IMG/VR virus record: IMGVR_UViG_3300033150_000194
Location: 1-21,432 of that record
DNA from: a virus
Strand: one strand, 5' to 3'
Length of the DNA: 21,432 nucleotides
Below, piece after piece: positions 14,083 through 21,432 of this stretch (its first letter is position 1; each line of letters opens with the position of its first letter). The notes beneath the pieces were generated by a model. It was not told the origin of the DNA. It searched no databases and saw nothing but the letters and a program-made list of their open reading frames with translations. Both the position numbers and the translations under genes were made by a program.

Positions 14083-14243
14083 AGGAATCTTGGGATGACT
14101 GTGATACATGGACACAGGCGTTGATGCTTGCTTATGACCAAACACGGCAACATGAGGAGCTTGAAGAGAAGAAAGCTCTCATGGGTGCTGGAAAGAAAGC
14201 TCCTCAAATTCCATCACGGAAGAGAGGTAGGGGACGACGATGA
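14070..14243 (+). CDS. -1 frameshift extension of the tail chaperone (gpGT-like)
   Basis: The -1 frame is open from 13965 to TGA 14241-14243 without a plausible own start. It encodes KESWDDCDTWTQALMLAYDQ then a QHEELEEKKAL helix and a basic tail, which looks like real protein. The stop overlaps the next ATG (ATGA at 14240-14243), as expected for a translated frame. The C CCC C run at 14070-14074, three codons before the zero-frame TAA, allows the CCC-decoding tRNA to move back one base and yields a 235-residue fusion (179 plus 56). C CCC CAA is not a perfect heptamer, and a slip elsewhere between 13965 and 14082 is possible. The coordinates given assume the C-run. Confidence 0.6.
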   Translation, partial: PPRVKESWDDCDTWTQALMLAYDQTRQHEELEEKKALMGAGKKAPQIPSRKRGRGRR

Positions 14244-14755
14244 GATTCACTCCCAATTTTACAGCCTTCGACTTAGATATAGCCGGTTATAAACGGCATC
14301 TGAGTGACTACATGGAGGATTGGTTGAAACAAGCAGGGCGTGAATGGCTTCAAGCAACTGTTCTTGCAGTCATACCTACGTGGTCCAAGGCGTCCAGGGC
14401 CACGTTCCAAAAACTTGCCAATGAACTCGGGATGGTTATTCCTTATGGCCCTCAATTGAGTCGTAAGGATCGTACTGCACTGGGTCTCTCTACAGGTAGT
14501 GGTAGTGGTTTGGAACTTGACCCTGGAGCTTCACGATGGCATTTCGTGTATAACAGTACCCTTCGGTATCTTGCCTACAACGAATACAATCGTGTCGTGT
14601 ATGGACAAGCCCCAAATGTATTTTCGCGCAAAGGATTGCGCAATCCAACGCCCTATCACTTCCAAGAGAAAGGCCAGAAAGCGTTTGAGGATTTCACACG
14701 CTTTACGGTACTCCCTGACCCCTACCAGTATTTCAAAAGGGTTAAGGTGACCTAA
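14240..14755 (+). CDS. Phage minor tail / gp10-like morphogenesis protein (tentative)
   Basis: 171 residues. The N-terminal helix carries WLKQAGREWLQATVLAVIP and is followed by WSKASRATFQKLA, then a Gly/Ser-rich loop (STGSGSG) and a Tyr-rich region (YNSTLRYLAYNEYNRVVYG). The order of a long helix, a turn with W-S-x-A-S-R-A, and a later loop recalls HK97 gp10-type tail completion proteins, though the usual position of that family is before the tube rather than before the tape measure. The start overlaps the -1 extension stop and the stop overlaps the tape measure start, so all three are translationally linked. Function uncertain. Confidence 0.4.
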   Translation: MRFTPNFTAFDLDIAGYKRHLSDYMEDWLKQAGREWLQATVLAVIPTWSKASRATFQKLANELGMVIPYGPQLSRKDRTALGLSTGSGSGLELDPGASRWHFVYNSTLRYLAYNEYNRVVYGQAPNVFSRKGLRNPTPYHFQEKGQKAFEDFTRFTVLPDPYQYFKRVKVT

Positions 14756-17700
14756 TGCCGGAAGAAATTACACAGCGACTAGGCTTTGATGCGTCAAAGG
14801 CTATCCAGGAATTGGGTCGCTTGCGAGGAGAGCTTAACAACTTTAAGCAATCCTTACAGAGCGTATCTGGCGCTCTGCGCAAGTTCCCCGGTAATGCTAC
14901 ACCAGCAATCAAAGCATTGAGACAGCTTGCATTGGAAGCTAACAATGCAAGAATGGCTGTTCAAGGTCTAGCGACGGCTGGAGTACCGACACAGCAGCTA
15001 CAAACTTCAGCGCAGACGGCCGCCGCTTCAATGGGTGGTCTTGCTACACAGTCACAAGCTGCTGCTCAACAGGTTGGAACAGCGGTCGCTGGTTCTTTTA
15101 ACCAGGCTGCTCAATCAATACAAGGGGCAGGACAAGCTGCTGGTCAAGCAGCGAGAGCCGTGCAGCAAGGTTCGGCACAGACTACTGCGGCAGCCGGACA
15201 GGCGGCGAGGGCGCTGGATAATGCTGGTGAGGCAGGTCGAAATGCTGCCAAAACAATTACACTCTCCTGGAAGACTGTTCTTCGAGTCATCCAGGCACAA
15301 TTAATTGTGCGCGCTATTAGTACTATTGTTAGTGCTTTCAAAGATGCTCAAACAGCAGCAGCGGAGTTCTCTGTAGCTGTTGCTGAAGCATTCACAATTT
15401 CTGGTGGGCAGCTTGGCTCAATGGATCAGATGAATGCTTCCATTTTGGAACTGGCTCGAAGTCTTGGGCTAACAGGGCAGGAAGTTGCTGAAGGTGTCTA
15501 TCAAACTTTGTCGAACCAGGTTGTTGAAGCTGGTGACGCATTAAGGTTTACAAATGAAGCGGCTCGATTATCTATTGCGACCAATTCTGAACTACGAGAA
15601 TCAGTCAACGCTATATCATCTGTGATGAACAGCTACAATCTCAACGTAGCTGAGGCAGAACATGTATCTGACGTATTGTTCAAGACGATTGAGCTTGGTC
15701 GTTTGCGTCTAAGTGAGTTTGGTGATGTTCTTGGTCGTGTATCACCGTTAACAGCGGCTCTTGGAATCCGTTATGAGGAAATGGCGGCTGCACTAGCTGC
15801 TATGACTCAGAAAGGTGTCCCAGCCCATACCGCCATCACTCAATTGACCCAGGTTTCTCAGAAGCTTTTGCGACCTACTCAAAAGCTGCAAGAACTCTAT
15901 GAAGAATGGGGTGTAGAAACAGGTCCAGAAGCCATTCGACGTTTCGGTGGTTTGCAAGGTGTCTTATTGAAGATGAAGGATGCCACTGCTGGGAGTGATA
16001 AGGAATTTGCTGACTTGCTTGGTCGTGTTCGAGCTATGGTTGGTGCCTTGAACCTGACTTCTAATGAAGCCAATGCGCTAACTGAAGCTTTGGAGGCTAT
16101 GGAAAATAGCGCTGGTGCCACTGGAAAAGCTCTCGAAGAGATGCGGAGTTCAGCAGGTCGGCAAGCAGTGGAAGCATGGAATAACCTTGGTGATACCATG
16201 ATTGAAGTCGGGCAGAAGTTGCTCGAAATTACAACGCCAATGGTTAAGGCATTGGATGCTGTTTTACGTGACATGGACCTTCTCAAAGCGATTGCAATAG
16301 GAACAATCGCAGGTCTTGCTGGTATGAAGCTTGCTGCTATCGGCTTGACAGGGGCTTTGTCAAGTGCTGCCGGTGCTGCTGCGGCTTTGGGTACTGCTTT
16401 ACTTACCATCGCTCCAATCATTCTTGCCATTGGGGCAGCAATGGCAGCAATCAAGATTGGTGAATGGATTAGTGCTTCTCTTGATACTGTTTCTGAATTG
16501 GAACAAGTGGCGAGTCGAAATGAAAAACAATTAACAAGGATGCACGAACTTCAAACCCAAAAGCGTATCGCTGCTACTCGTAAGGAATTTGAAGAACGTC
16601 GCAAACTTACTGGTGAATTCTTTTCAGAAGCTTCAAAACAATATCGAAGAGATTTTGATATTTTGGAAGCTTCAAGTAAAGCTGTAGGCAAGACTTTTGA
16701 GTCTACCCTTGAAAACTTGCTACAAAGACGCCAAGATGCAATCAAAGCACTCAAGGATACAATTCTTGAAGCTGATAGTGCCATTAAAGAGTCGATGGAG
16801 GAAGTAACTTCAACTCAACAAGCAATTGCTGATACTGCATTCAAGCGTGAAAAGCGACACATGAGCGCACGGCAGCAATTATGGGCTGAGATTGAACGGG
16901 CTCAACGAACGGCTGCTGAAGCTCGAAAAGCTTACGCTGGTGCTGGTGCTAATGAAGAAGCGGCACGGGCGGCTCGTGAATTGTCACATTTGGCAGAGAA
17001 ACGAGCACAAGATGCTATATCCCATGCTGAAGAACTTGGAAATTATGGTGACTTGAGGCGTGCTGAGAATGAGCTTGATAAGATTCGTAGTGATCGAATC
17101 AAAGGAGAAATCTCATTCCAGATTGAACGCAAAAAGCATCAATCTAAAGCGCACAAAGAACATCTTCAACAGCTTGAGGCTGAGGGTGAAGCCTTAGAAC
17201 AGCTTCTAAAGAAGGCAAAAGAATTGCTGGACCCATTCGAGAAGGGTGAGTTGAAGGGTCCAAAGCAAATGCGTGAAGATTTCGAGCGGGTAGTCGAAAT
17301 GATGCCCGAAATCGAGCAGAAACTTGATGCTGCCTTTGACTTCAGCATGTATGAGAAGCTTGGTATCGGGGATGCAATGGGCCAATTGAAGCAAGGTGTT
17401 CTTGATGCTTTGAAAGATGCTAAGATCAATTGGGATCAAGTCATCAATGAGTTTGCAGGAAAGCTTCAAGCTCGAACATTCACGGCTCCTGTTAAGCTTG
17501 AAATTACTAATGAGTACATCATTGAAGAGTTCGTCAAGAAATTTGGTGAGATTGATCCTCTTAGAGACCCCGGTAAAATGGGTGCTCAGATGGAGGAAGT
17601 TCTTGAAGGTATCAAAACTAAGTATGAAGACCTTACCGAATCTATTCAGCAAGATAATGCTCAAGCTCTTGAACAAGTAATTGCTGCCACAAAGAAATTG

Positions 17701-19173
17701 CAAGATGATGAATGGTTCAATTGGTGGGATAAGTTCCAAGATGATCTGGTGAAGGGTGGTCAAGTTATTTCTAATGCCTATGAAAGAGCGACTGGAAATA
17801 CTTCAAAGGCTGGAAGCATCATGGAAGTTAATGCTTCTAAAGCTGATATTTTGCGGAAGAAACTGTTTGATGCTGCTAATGCTATTCAAGAGGCGGTGGT
17901 TCAACAGAAACCATTGACAGAAACCCAGCGTAATGCCATCAATGCTATCAAGGAATATGGTGCTGAGCTTCAAGAAAATGGCGAACTATCCAGAAACATG
18001 GGTAATCAAGGTGTCGCAGCCTATGAAAGAATCCTGAAAGCTGGTAATGCTGCCATTAGAGCTTCTGATGCTCTTCAAGAAAAGATAAAATTGGAAGAAC
18101 CCTACAAGGAAGCAATTGAAGCATTGAATGGTGCTAAGAAAGGTGCCGAACAAGCTAAAGCTGCTCAGGAGGGGATGACAACTGAAGCTGGTAAAACAAA
18201 GCAAGCATTGGAAGATGCAAAAGGTGCTCAGGTAGCCTTTCCTGGTGTTGCAACAACAGCGACACAAACACTTGCTACTGAAACAGATCAAGCACGTCAA
18301 CTCAAAAGTGAGCTTCAAAGTGCAACTCAGGCACAGAAAGATTTGATTGCGGCTGCTAGGGAAGGTGCTACTGCACCAGGAGAGTTGGGAGCGCCTGCTG
18401 AACCAACTGCTCCACGAGAAATTTCGTTAGAAGAATTGCAACAACAGCTTGAAGCTGCGCGCCAGCTTTCATCTGAGCTTGGTACAGTCAATGAGAAGTA
18501 TAATGCCATTGTGACCTCAACAACGGCCTTGGCTGAAGCGATGGGTGTACCTTCACAAGCAGCAGTACAATTGCGTGACACACTCGTTACAGCAGAACAG
18601 GCTGCTATCGGCATTGGTAATGCCTTTGTGCCTGCTACTGAACAAGTAAACATTACCAATGCAGCGGTTGGGAACCTTATTACATCACTAAACAATGCGA
18701 CGACAGCCACTAATATATCGGCTCGGGCCGCAGCCAACTGGAATATACAATTACAGAATTGTGTTCAATCTGGCTATGCAGCCGCCTCAGCGATGCGGGC
18801 AGCCGCCGCAGCGGCTATCCAGGCTGCGAAGGCTTGTGCCCAGGCTGCGGCAGCGTGTTCAGGAGGAGGCGTGGGAGCGGCTCATGGGGGGCGTTATTTC
18901 CAAGATGGTGGACGTGGGACAGATAGAATTCCCGCTTGGTTGACACCTGGTGAGTTTGTAGTGAATGCCCGTGCTGCACGTAACTTTTTCCCACAGTTGC
19001 AAGCAATCAATGCTGGACAACAGCCGATCTACCGTGACCAAGGTGGCATGGTAACAAATATCGGTGACATCAATGTAACAGTGCAGGGAGGCGAAAATTC
19101 AAGCCAGACAATCCGTGAGATTGCTACTGGTCTACGACGTGAACTCAAAAGGAAAACGACGAGAATTTTCTAA
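14755..19173 (+). CDS. Tail tape measure protein
   Basis: 1472 residues, by far the longest gene. Residues 1-170 are an Ala/Gln-rich coiled region. About 205-420 is a TP901-type tape-measure core (ELARSLGLTGQEVAEGVYQ, then a VLGRVSPLTAALGI region). A hydrophobic membrane-insertion stretch lies at about 509-570, then long coiled coils (about 575-1250). The end holds an Ala/Cys cluster at about 1335-1374 and a Gly-rich GGRYFQDGG-WLTPGEFVVN motif common at the C-terminus of this family. It sets tail length and is ejected into the host envelope. At about 1.5 angstrom per residue the tail would be roughly 0.2 micrometre; the rule is known, the value here is inference. Confidence 0.92.
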   Translation: MPEEITQRLGFDASKAIQELGRLRGELNNFKQSLQSVSGALRKFPGNATPAIKALRQLALEANNARMAVQGLATAGVPTQQLQTSAQTAAASMGGLATQSQAAAQQVGTAVAGSFNQAAQSIQGAGQAAGQAARAVQQGSAQTTAAAGQAARALDNAGEAGRNAAKTITLSWKTVLRVIQAQLIVRAISTIVSAFKDAQTAAAEFSVAVAEAFTISGGQLGSMDQMNASILELARSLGLTGQEVAEGVYQTLSNQVVEAGDALRFTNEAARLSIATNSELRESVNAISSVMNSYNLNVAEAEHVSDVLFKTIELGRLRLSEFGDVLGRVSPLTAALGIRYEEMAAALAAMTQKGVPAHTAITQLTQVSQKLLRPTQKLQELYEEWGVETGPEAIRRFGGLQGVLLKMKDATAGSDKEFADLLGRVRAMVGALNLTSNEANALTEALEAMENSAGATGKALEEMRSSAGRQAVEAWNNLGDTMIEVGQKLLEITTPMVKALDAVLRDMDLLKAIAIGTIAGLAGMKLAAIGLTGALSSAAGAAAALGTALLTIAPIILAIGAAMAAIKIGEWISASLDTVSELEQVASRNEKQLTRMHELQTQKRIAATRKEFEERRKLTGEFFSEASKQYRRDFDILEASSKAVGKTFESTLENLLQRRQDAIKALKDTILEADSAIKESMEEVTSTQQAIADTAFKREKRHMSARQQLWAEIERAQRTAAEARKAYAGAGANEEAARAARELSHLAEKRAQDAISHAEELGNYGDLRRAENELDKIRSDRIKGEISFQIERKKHQSKAHKEHLQQLEAEGEALEQLLKKAKELLDPFEKGELKGPKQMREDFERVVEMMPEIEQKLDAAFDFSMYEKLGIGDAMGQLKQGVLDALKDAKINWDQVINEFAGKLQARTFTAPVKLEITNEYIIEEFVKKFGEIDPLRDPGKMGAQMEEVLEGIKTKYEDLTESIQQDNAQALEQVIAATKKLQDDEWFNWWDKFQDDLVKGGQVISNAYERATGNTSKAGSIMEVNASKADILRKKLFDAANAIQEAVVQQKPLTETQRNAINAIKEYGAELQENGELSRNMGNQGVAAYERILKAGNAAIRASDALQEKIKLEEPYKEAIEALNGAKKGAEQAKAAQEGMTTEAGKTKQALEDAKGAQVAFPGVATTATQTLATETDQARQLKSELQSATQAQKDLIAAAREGATAPGELGAPAEPTAPREISLEELQQQLEAARQLSSELGTVNEKYNAIVTSTTALAEAMGVPSQAAVQLRDTLVTAEQAAIGIGNAFVPATEQVNITNAAVGNLITSLNNATTATNISARAAANWNIQLQNCVQSGYAAASAMRAAAAAAIQAAKACAQAAAACSGGGVGAAHGGRYFQDGGRGTDRIPAWLTPGEFVVNARAARNFFPQLQAINAGQQPIYRDQGGMVTNIGDINVTVQGGENSSQTIREIATGLRRELKRKTTRIF

Positions 19174-19180
19174 GTGAGAA

Positions 19181-19246
19181 GTGCCAGTGTAATAAGGGCT
19201 GCACGGAACCTAGCGGGCTTTCCGTTACGATACCCAACACTGGTGT
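19181..19246 (+). other. Structured intergenic element after tape measure gene
   Basis: The 112-base gap after the tape measure gene contains an outer stem CCAGTGT (19184-19190) with ACACTGG (19237-19243), extendable by G-U pairs. Inside are a possible GGG/CCC helix (19196-19198 with 19233-19235) and an inner stem ACGGAA (19203-19208) with TTCCGT (19220-19225). No T-run follows. It may be an RNA element controlling the next structural gene. No known riboswitch or tRNA fits. Confidence 0.4.
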
Positions 19247-19285
19247 TTGCAAGGTAAAGCTCGCGAAGCAAATGGAGAAAGAGAC

Positions 19286-19768
19286 ATGAGAACTCAACTT
19301 CCTCTGCGCGGTTACTATTTCATTGAGCACCGGAACAAAGCTGGAAAGCTCATTGGCATCTACCGCGTACCTAATGGCATTACTGATGCAGGCATGAATG
19401 ACCTACTTGACGTGCATTTCGGAAATGACACGCAGCACGCTCTTTGGTACATTGGCCTCATTGACAGTTCTGGTTATTCTGGCGTGGACTCAAGTGATAC
19501 ACTTTCATCTCATGCGGGTTGGTCAGAAAACAATGATTATAGTGGGAACCGAAAACAATGGGTTGTTGCCTCGGCTGCTGGTCGTTCGATCTCGAATGGA
19601 ACCACGGCTGATTTCAATATCACTGCTTCAGCAACTCTACGGGGTATCTTTATCACGGATCAGGAGACTGGTACATCTGGTATCTTATGGTCTACGGCCC
19701 TGTTCAGTTCGCCTGTCTCGGTTCAAAATGGTGACACGCTGAAGATCACTTACACGGTCAGTGGCTAA
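19286..19768 (+). CDS. Phage structural protein, tail-tip/minor tail type
   Basis: 160 residues from ATG 19286, which has GGAG at 19274-19277; the open frame upstream to 19247 lies in the structured gap. The sequence shows LRGYYFIEHRNKAGKLIG, GITDAGMNDLLDVHF, ALWYIGLID, SSHAGWSENNDYSG, then RSISNGTTADFNITASATLRGIFI and a final NGDTLKITYTVSG. This combination recurs in phage and prophage clusters, where it is an uncharacterised virion protein. All-beta with one short helix. Its place after the tape measure suggests a baseplate, tail-tip or decoration role. No enzymatic motif is visible. Confidence 0.6.
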   Translation: MRTQLPLRGYYFIEHRNKAGKLIGIYRVPNGITDAGMNDLLDVHFGNDTQHALWYIGLIDSSGYSGVDSSDTLSSHAGWSENNDYSGNRKQWVVASAAGRSISNGTTADFNITASATLRGIFITDQETGTSGILWSTALFSSPVSVQNGDTLKITYTVSG

Positions 19769-19784
19769 GTCTCTCCCTCGGCGG

Positions 19785-19820
19785 GCCTCGGCGTGGGAGG
19801 ATTCCCACACCGAGGCTTTC
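19785..19820 (+). terminator. Stem-loop terminator
   Basis: GCCTCGG (19785-19791) pairs with CCGAGGC (19810-19816), and GTGGGA (19793-19798) with TCCCAC (19803-19808), separated by one C-A mismatch, around the loop GGAT. TTTC follows. Good stem with a short T-run, at the end of the preceding structural gene. Confidence 0.75.
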
Positions 19821-19837
19821 TTCAAAAGGTGGCGACA

Positions 19838-20863
19838 ATGGCGTTGTTATGGATTGATGGTTTTGAAGGCTATGATGATGCGGTCAATGTTGATTGTCAA
19901 AGTGTTGTAGCACGCCGCTATGCTATTGGCCCCAGTCGTATTCGATTGGAAGCTGGTCGCTTTGGTGGCTATTGCCTTGTACCACACTACAAAGATTCTA
20001 GTATCAGAACCCCTGTTTTGACAACAGATGACACACTAATTGTTGGGTTTGCTTTAAGATTTTGGGGCGTTCCTGACAATTGTTACTTTTTCTGGATGTT
20101 GAGTGAAGGTACGCAAGGAATGGGTATTGGAGTAGATGATTCAGGAGTAGTTCGTGTCTATCGGGGTGCTTCTATCATTGCAGAATCAACCAAGATTCTG
20201 ATACGCTCAAATAAATGGGTGTATGTTGAGTTTAAGGTTGTCTGTGACAACACAAATGGTTCCTATGAACTACGCATCAATGGAGAAACCATCCTCTCAG
20301 ATTCAGGGATTGATACGCAACAAAATCAACCATATCACGATCAAGTTTTCATTCGTGGCTTTGGAGTTAGTGCAAGCTATACGCCACACATTGATGACTA
20401 CTATATCTGTGATAGCACAGGTTCAAAGCATAATGACTTCCTTGGTCAGCAAAGGATCAGCCCCATCTGGCCTAATGCTGATACAATAGACATTGACTGG
20501 ACCCCCAGTGCTGCTGTAGATCACTACAGTTTGGTTGATGAAGTTGATCCTGATGATGACAGCGAATATATTGAAGATACTGTGACAGACAATGAAGACA
20601 TCTATGAATATAGTGACATTTCAGGATTTGATACAGTTGAGGCCGTCTGTCTTTGTACAGATGTTCGAGTTACCGATGTTACATCCTACAATTTGAAGAC
20701 AGTTGTAAAATCAGGTGGGACAAAATATGATAGTGCTGACGATACAATTGGTAGCACAGAATACTTGACTAACTTACGTTTAATGGCTGACGATCCAGAC
20801 ACAGGGACCGATTGGACTGTCAGTGGCATCAATGGTCTTGAAATGGGTGTAAAGGTGGGCTAA
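19838..20863 (+). CDS. LamG-like tail protein, copy 1
   Basis: 341 residues from ATG 19838; the in-frame GTG 19793 lies in the terminator hairpin and is rejected. It begins MALLWIDGFEGYDD. Residues about 30-200 look like a concanavalin/LamG-type jelly roll (VGFALRFWG, WVYVEFKVVCDNTNGSYELRING, HIDDYYICD). A second region from about 205 to the end (IDWTPSAAVDHYSLVDE, VTDNEDIYEYSDI, then NGLEMGVKVG) is a phage-type beta domain seen at the end of many such tail proteins. Such proteins are usually distal tail or fibre-associated and may bind glycans. The stop overlaps the start of a paralogue. Confidence 0.65.
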   Translation: MALLWIDGFEGYDDAVNVDCQSVVARRYAIGPSRIRLEAGRFGGYCLVPHYKDSSIRTPVLTTDDTLIVGFALRFWGVPDNCYFFWMLSEGTQGMGIGVDDSGVVRVYRGASIIAESTKILIRSNKWVYVEFKVVCDNTNGSYELRINGETILSDSGIDTQQNQPYHDQVFIRGFGVSASYTPHIDDYYICDSTGSKHNDFLGQQRISPIWPNADTIDIDWTPSAAVDHYSLVDEVDPDDDSEYIEDTVTDNEDIYEYSDISGFDTVEAVCLCTDVRVTDVTSYNLKTVVKSGGTKYDSADDTIGSTEYLTNLRLMADDPDTGTDWTVSGINGLEMGVKVG

Positions 20864-21432
20864 TGGCTTTGCTCTGGTTTGATGGGTTTGACCGATATGG
20901 GGATGACTCCGGCTATGTTGATCCACGACAAATCATGCTTTGTCGTTACCAATTAGCTGGGAATGGTAATCTTAACATTGCCGCAAGACCTGGCAGATTT
21001 GAAGGATACTCAATATCAATACTCTGGGATTCATCGCATTGGTTTCAGACTCCATACTTGACAACTAACAAAACGTTGATTGTTGGATTCTCAATGTATC
21101 AAGATACAGCGAAAAATGGAGTTGTCATGTCACTCAGAACAATTGGTAACTACGTTGGATTGCAACTACAACTCAATAGTGATGGCTCTTTCAGTCTCCT
21201 ACGTGGTTGGGATGTTCTAGGGACAACGGCAGCAGGAACACTCCCACTTGATGAGTGGAAATTCATTCAGCTCAAAGTTTACTGTGACAACACAAATGGT
21301 ACAGTAGAACTTCGAGTTGATAATACAACTGCTCTACAACTTACAGGTATTGATACACAATATGATTCAAGCCATGACTACTATGCGGCTGTTCGTTTCC
21401 AGGGCATTTCATACATTTGGGCAGAGGCTCCA
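20863..21432 (+). CDS. LamG-like tail protein, copy 2, truncated by window end
   Basis: 190 residues are visible and the frame runs off the window. It begins MALLWFDGFDRYGDD and repeats the pattern of the previous gene (TNKTLIVGFSM, WKFIQLKVYCDNTNGTVELRV, GIDTQ), so the two are tandem paralogues. They share DNA such as CTGTGACAACACAAATGGT, which points to duplication or to conservation of a key loop. ATG 20863 overlaps the previous stop (TAATG). Same probable role: distal tail protein with a concanavalin-like fold. The C-terminal domain lies outside the window, so it is unknown whether it also carries the second beta domain. Confidence 0.65.
   Translation, partial: MALLWFDGFDRYGDDSGYVDPRQIMLCRYQLAGNGNLNIAARPGRFEGYSISILWDSSHWFQTPYLTTNKTLIVGFSMYQDTAKNGVVMSLRTIGNYVGLQLQLNSDGSFSLLRGWDVLGTTAAGTLPLDEWKFIQLKVYCDNTNGTVELRVDNTTALQLTGIDTQYDSSHDYYAAVRFQGISYIWAEAP

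Noticed and set aside
19181-19246. tRNA or tRNA remnant
   Set aside because: The outer 7-bp stem resembles an acceptor stem, but the inner hairpin has a 6-bp stem and 11-base loop and there is no room for a T-arm.
1-21432. CRISPR array, insertion sequence, integrase or attachment site
   Set aside because: No regularly spaced identical repeats, no transposase or recombinase motif, and no direct repeat flanking a module were seen on either strand.

Overview
This window is the late (packaging and virion) region of a long-tailed dsDNA phage or prophage. Every supported gene lies on the + strand, genes are packed with ATGA/TAATG overlaps or short gaps, and no gap exceeds 160 bases. The order is the classical one: large terminase, portal, connector, scaffold, major coat, head-tail connectors, tail tube, tail assembly chaperone with a likely frameshift extension, tape measure, then tail-tip/fibre proteins. 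There is no contractile sheath, and the tape measure is 1472 residues, so a siphovirus-type tail is the best reading. No integrase, repressor, tRNA, rRNA, CRISPR or IS element is visible.

Region by region: 1-185 is the end of a BNR/Asp-box tail fibre gene. 205-4515 is an accessory block of small or exported proteins: a basic peptide, a small helical protein, a Cys-rich basic protein, a membrane-anchored Ig/PKD-like protein, a papain-like protease with a twin-arginine leader, a small Cys-containing ORF, a thioredoxin, two membrane proteins and an acidic-tailed protein. 4520-9812 holds terminase, portal, a small beta protein, a DnaT-like connector and scaffold. 9917-11332 is a P22-type coat gene, preceded by a leader with competing hairpins and followed by a strong terminator. 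11399-13460 carries a one-helix membrane protein, two neck proteins and the tail tube. 13537-19173 carries the chaperone, its -1 extension, a gp10-like protein and the tape measure. 19286-21432 carries a small structural protein and two tandem LamG-like paralogues, the second cut by the window end.

Host: moderate GC, standard code and Shine-Dalgarno starts. The Ig-like plus helical secreted protein, the NRR-type Tat leader and the CGxxGC small protein resemble proteins I associate with Planctomycetes. That host assignment is an inference from family resemblance, not shown by the sequence.

The most unusual part is 928-4054. It sits where lysis and host-interaction genes often lie (between fibres and terminase), but instead of a recognisable peptidoglycan hydrolase it encodes an export-directed cysteine protease followed by a thioredoxin and small membrane proteins. 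It may be an envelope-acting or lysis system of unusual type. Other points of note are the -1 frameshift in the chaperone, the overlapping frames at 2852-3119, and the structured leaders before the coat gene and after the tape measure.
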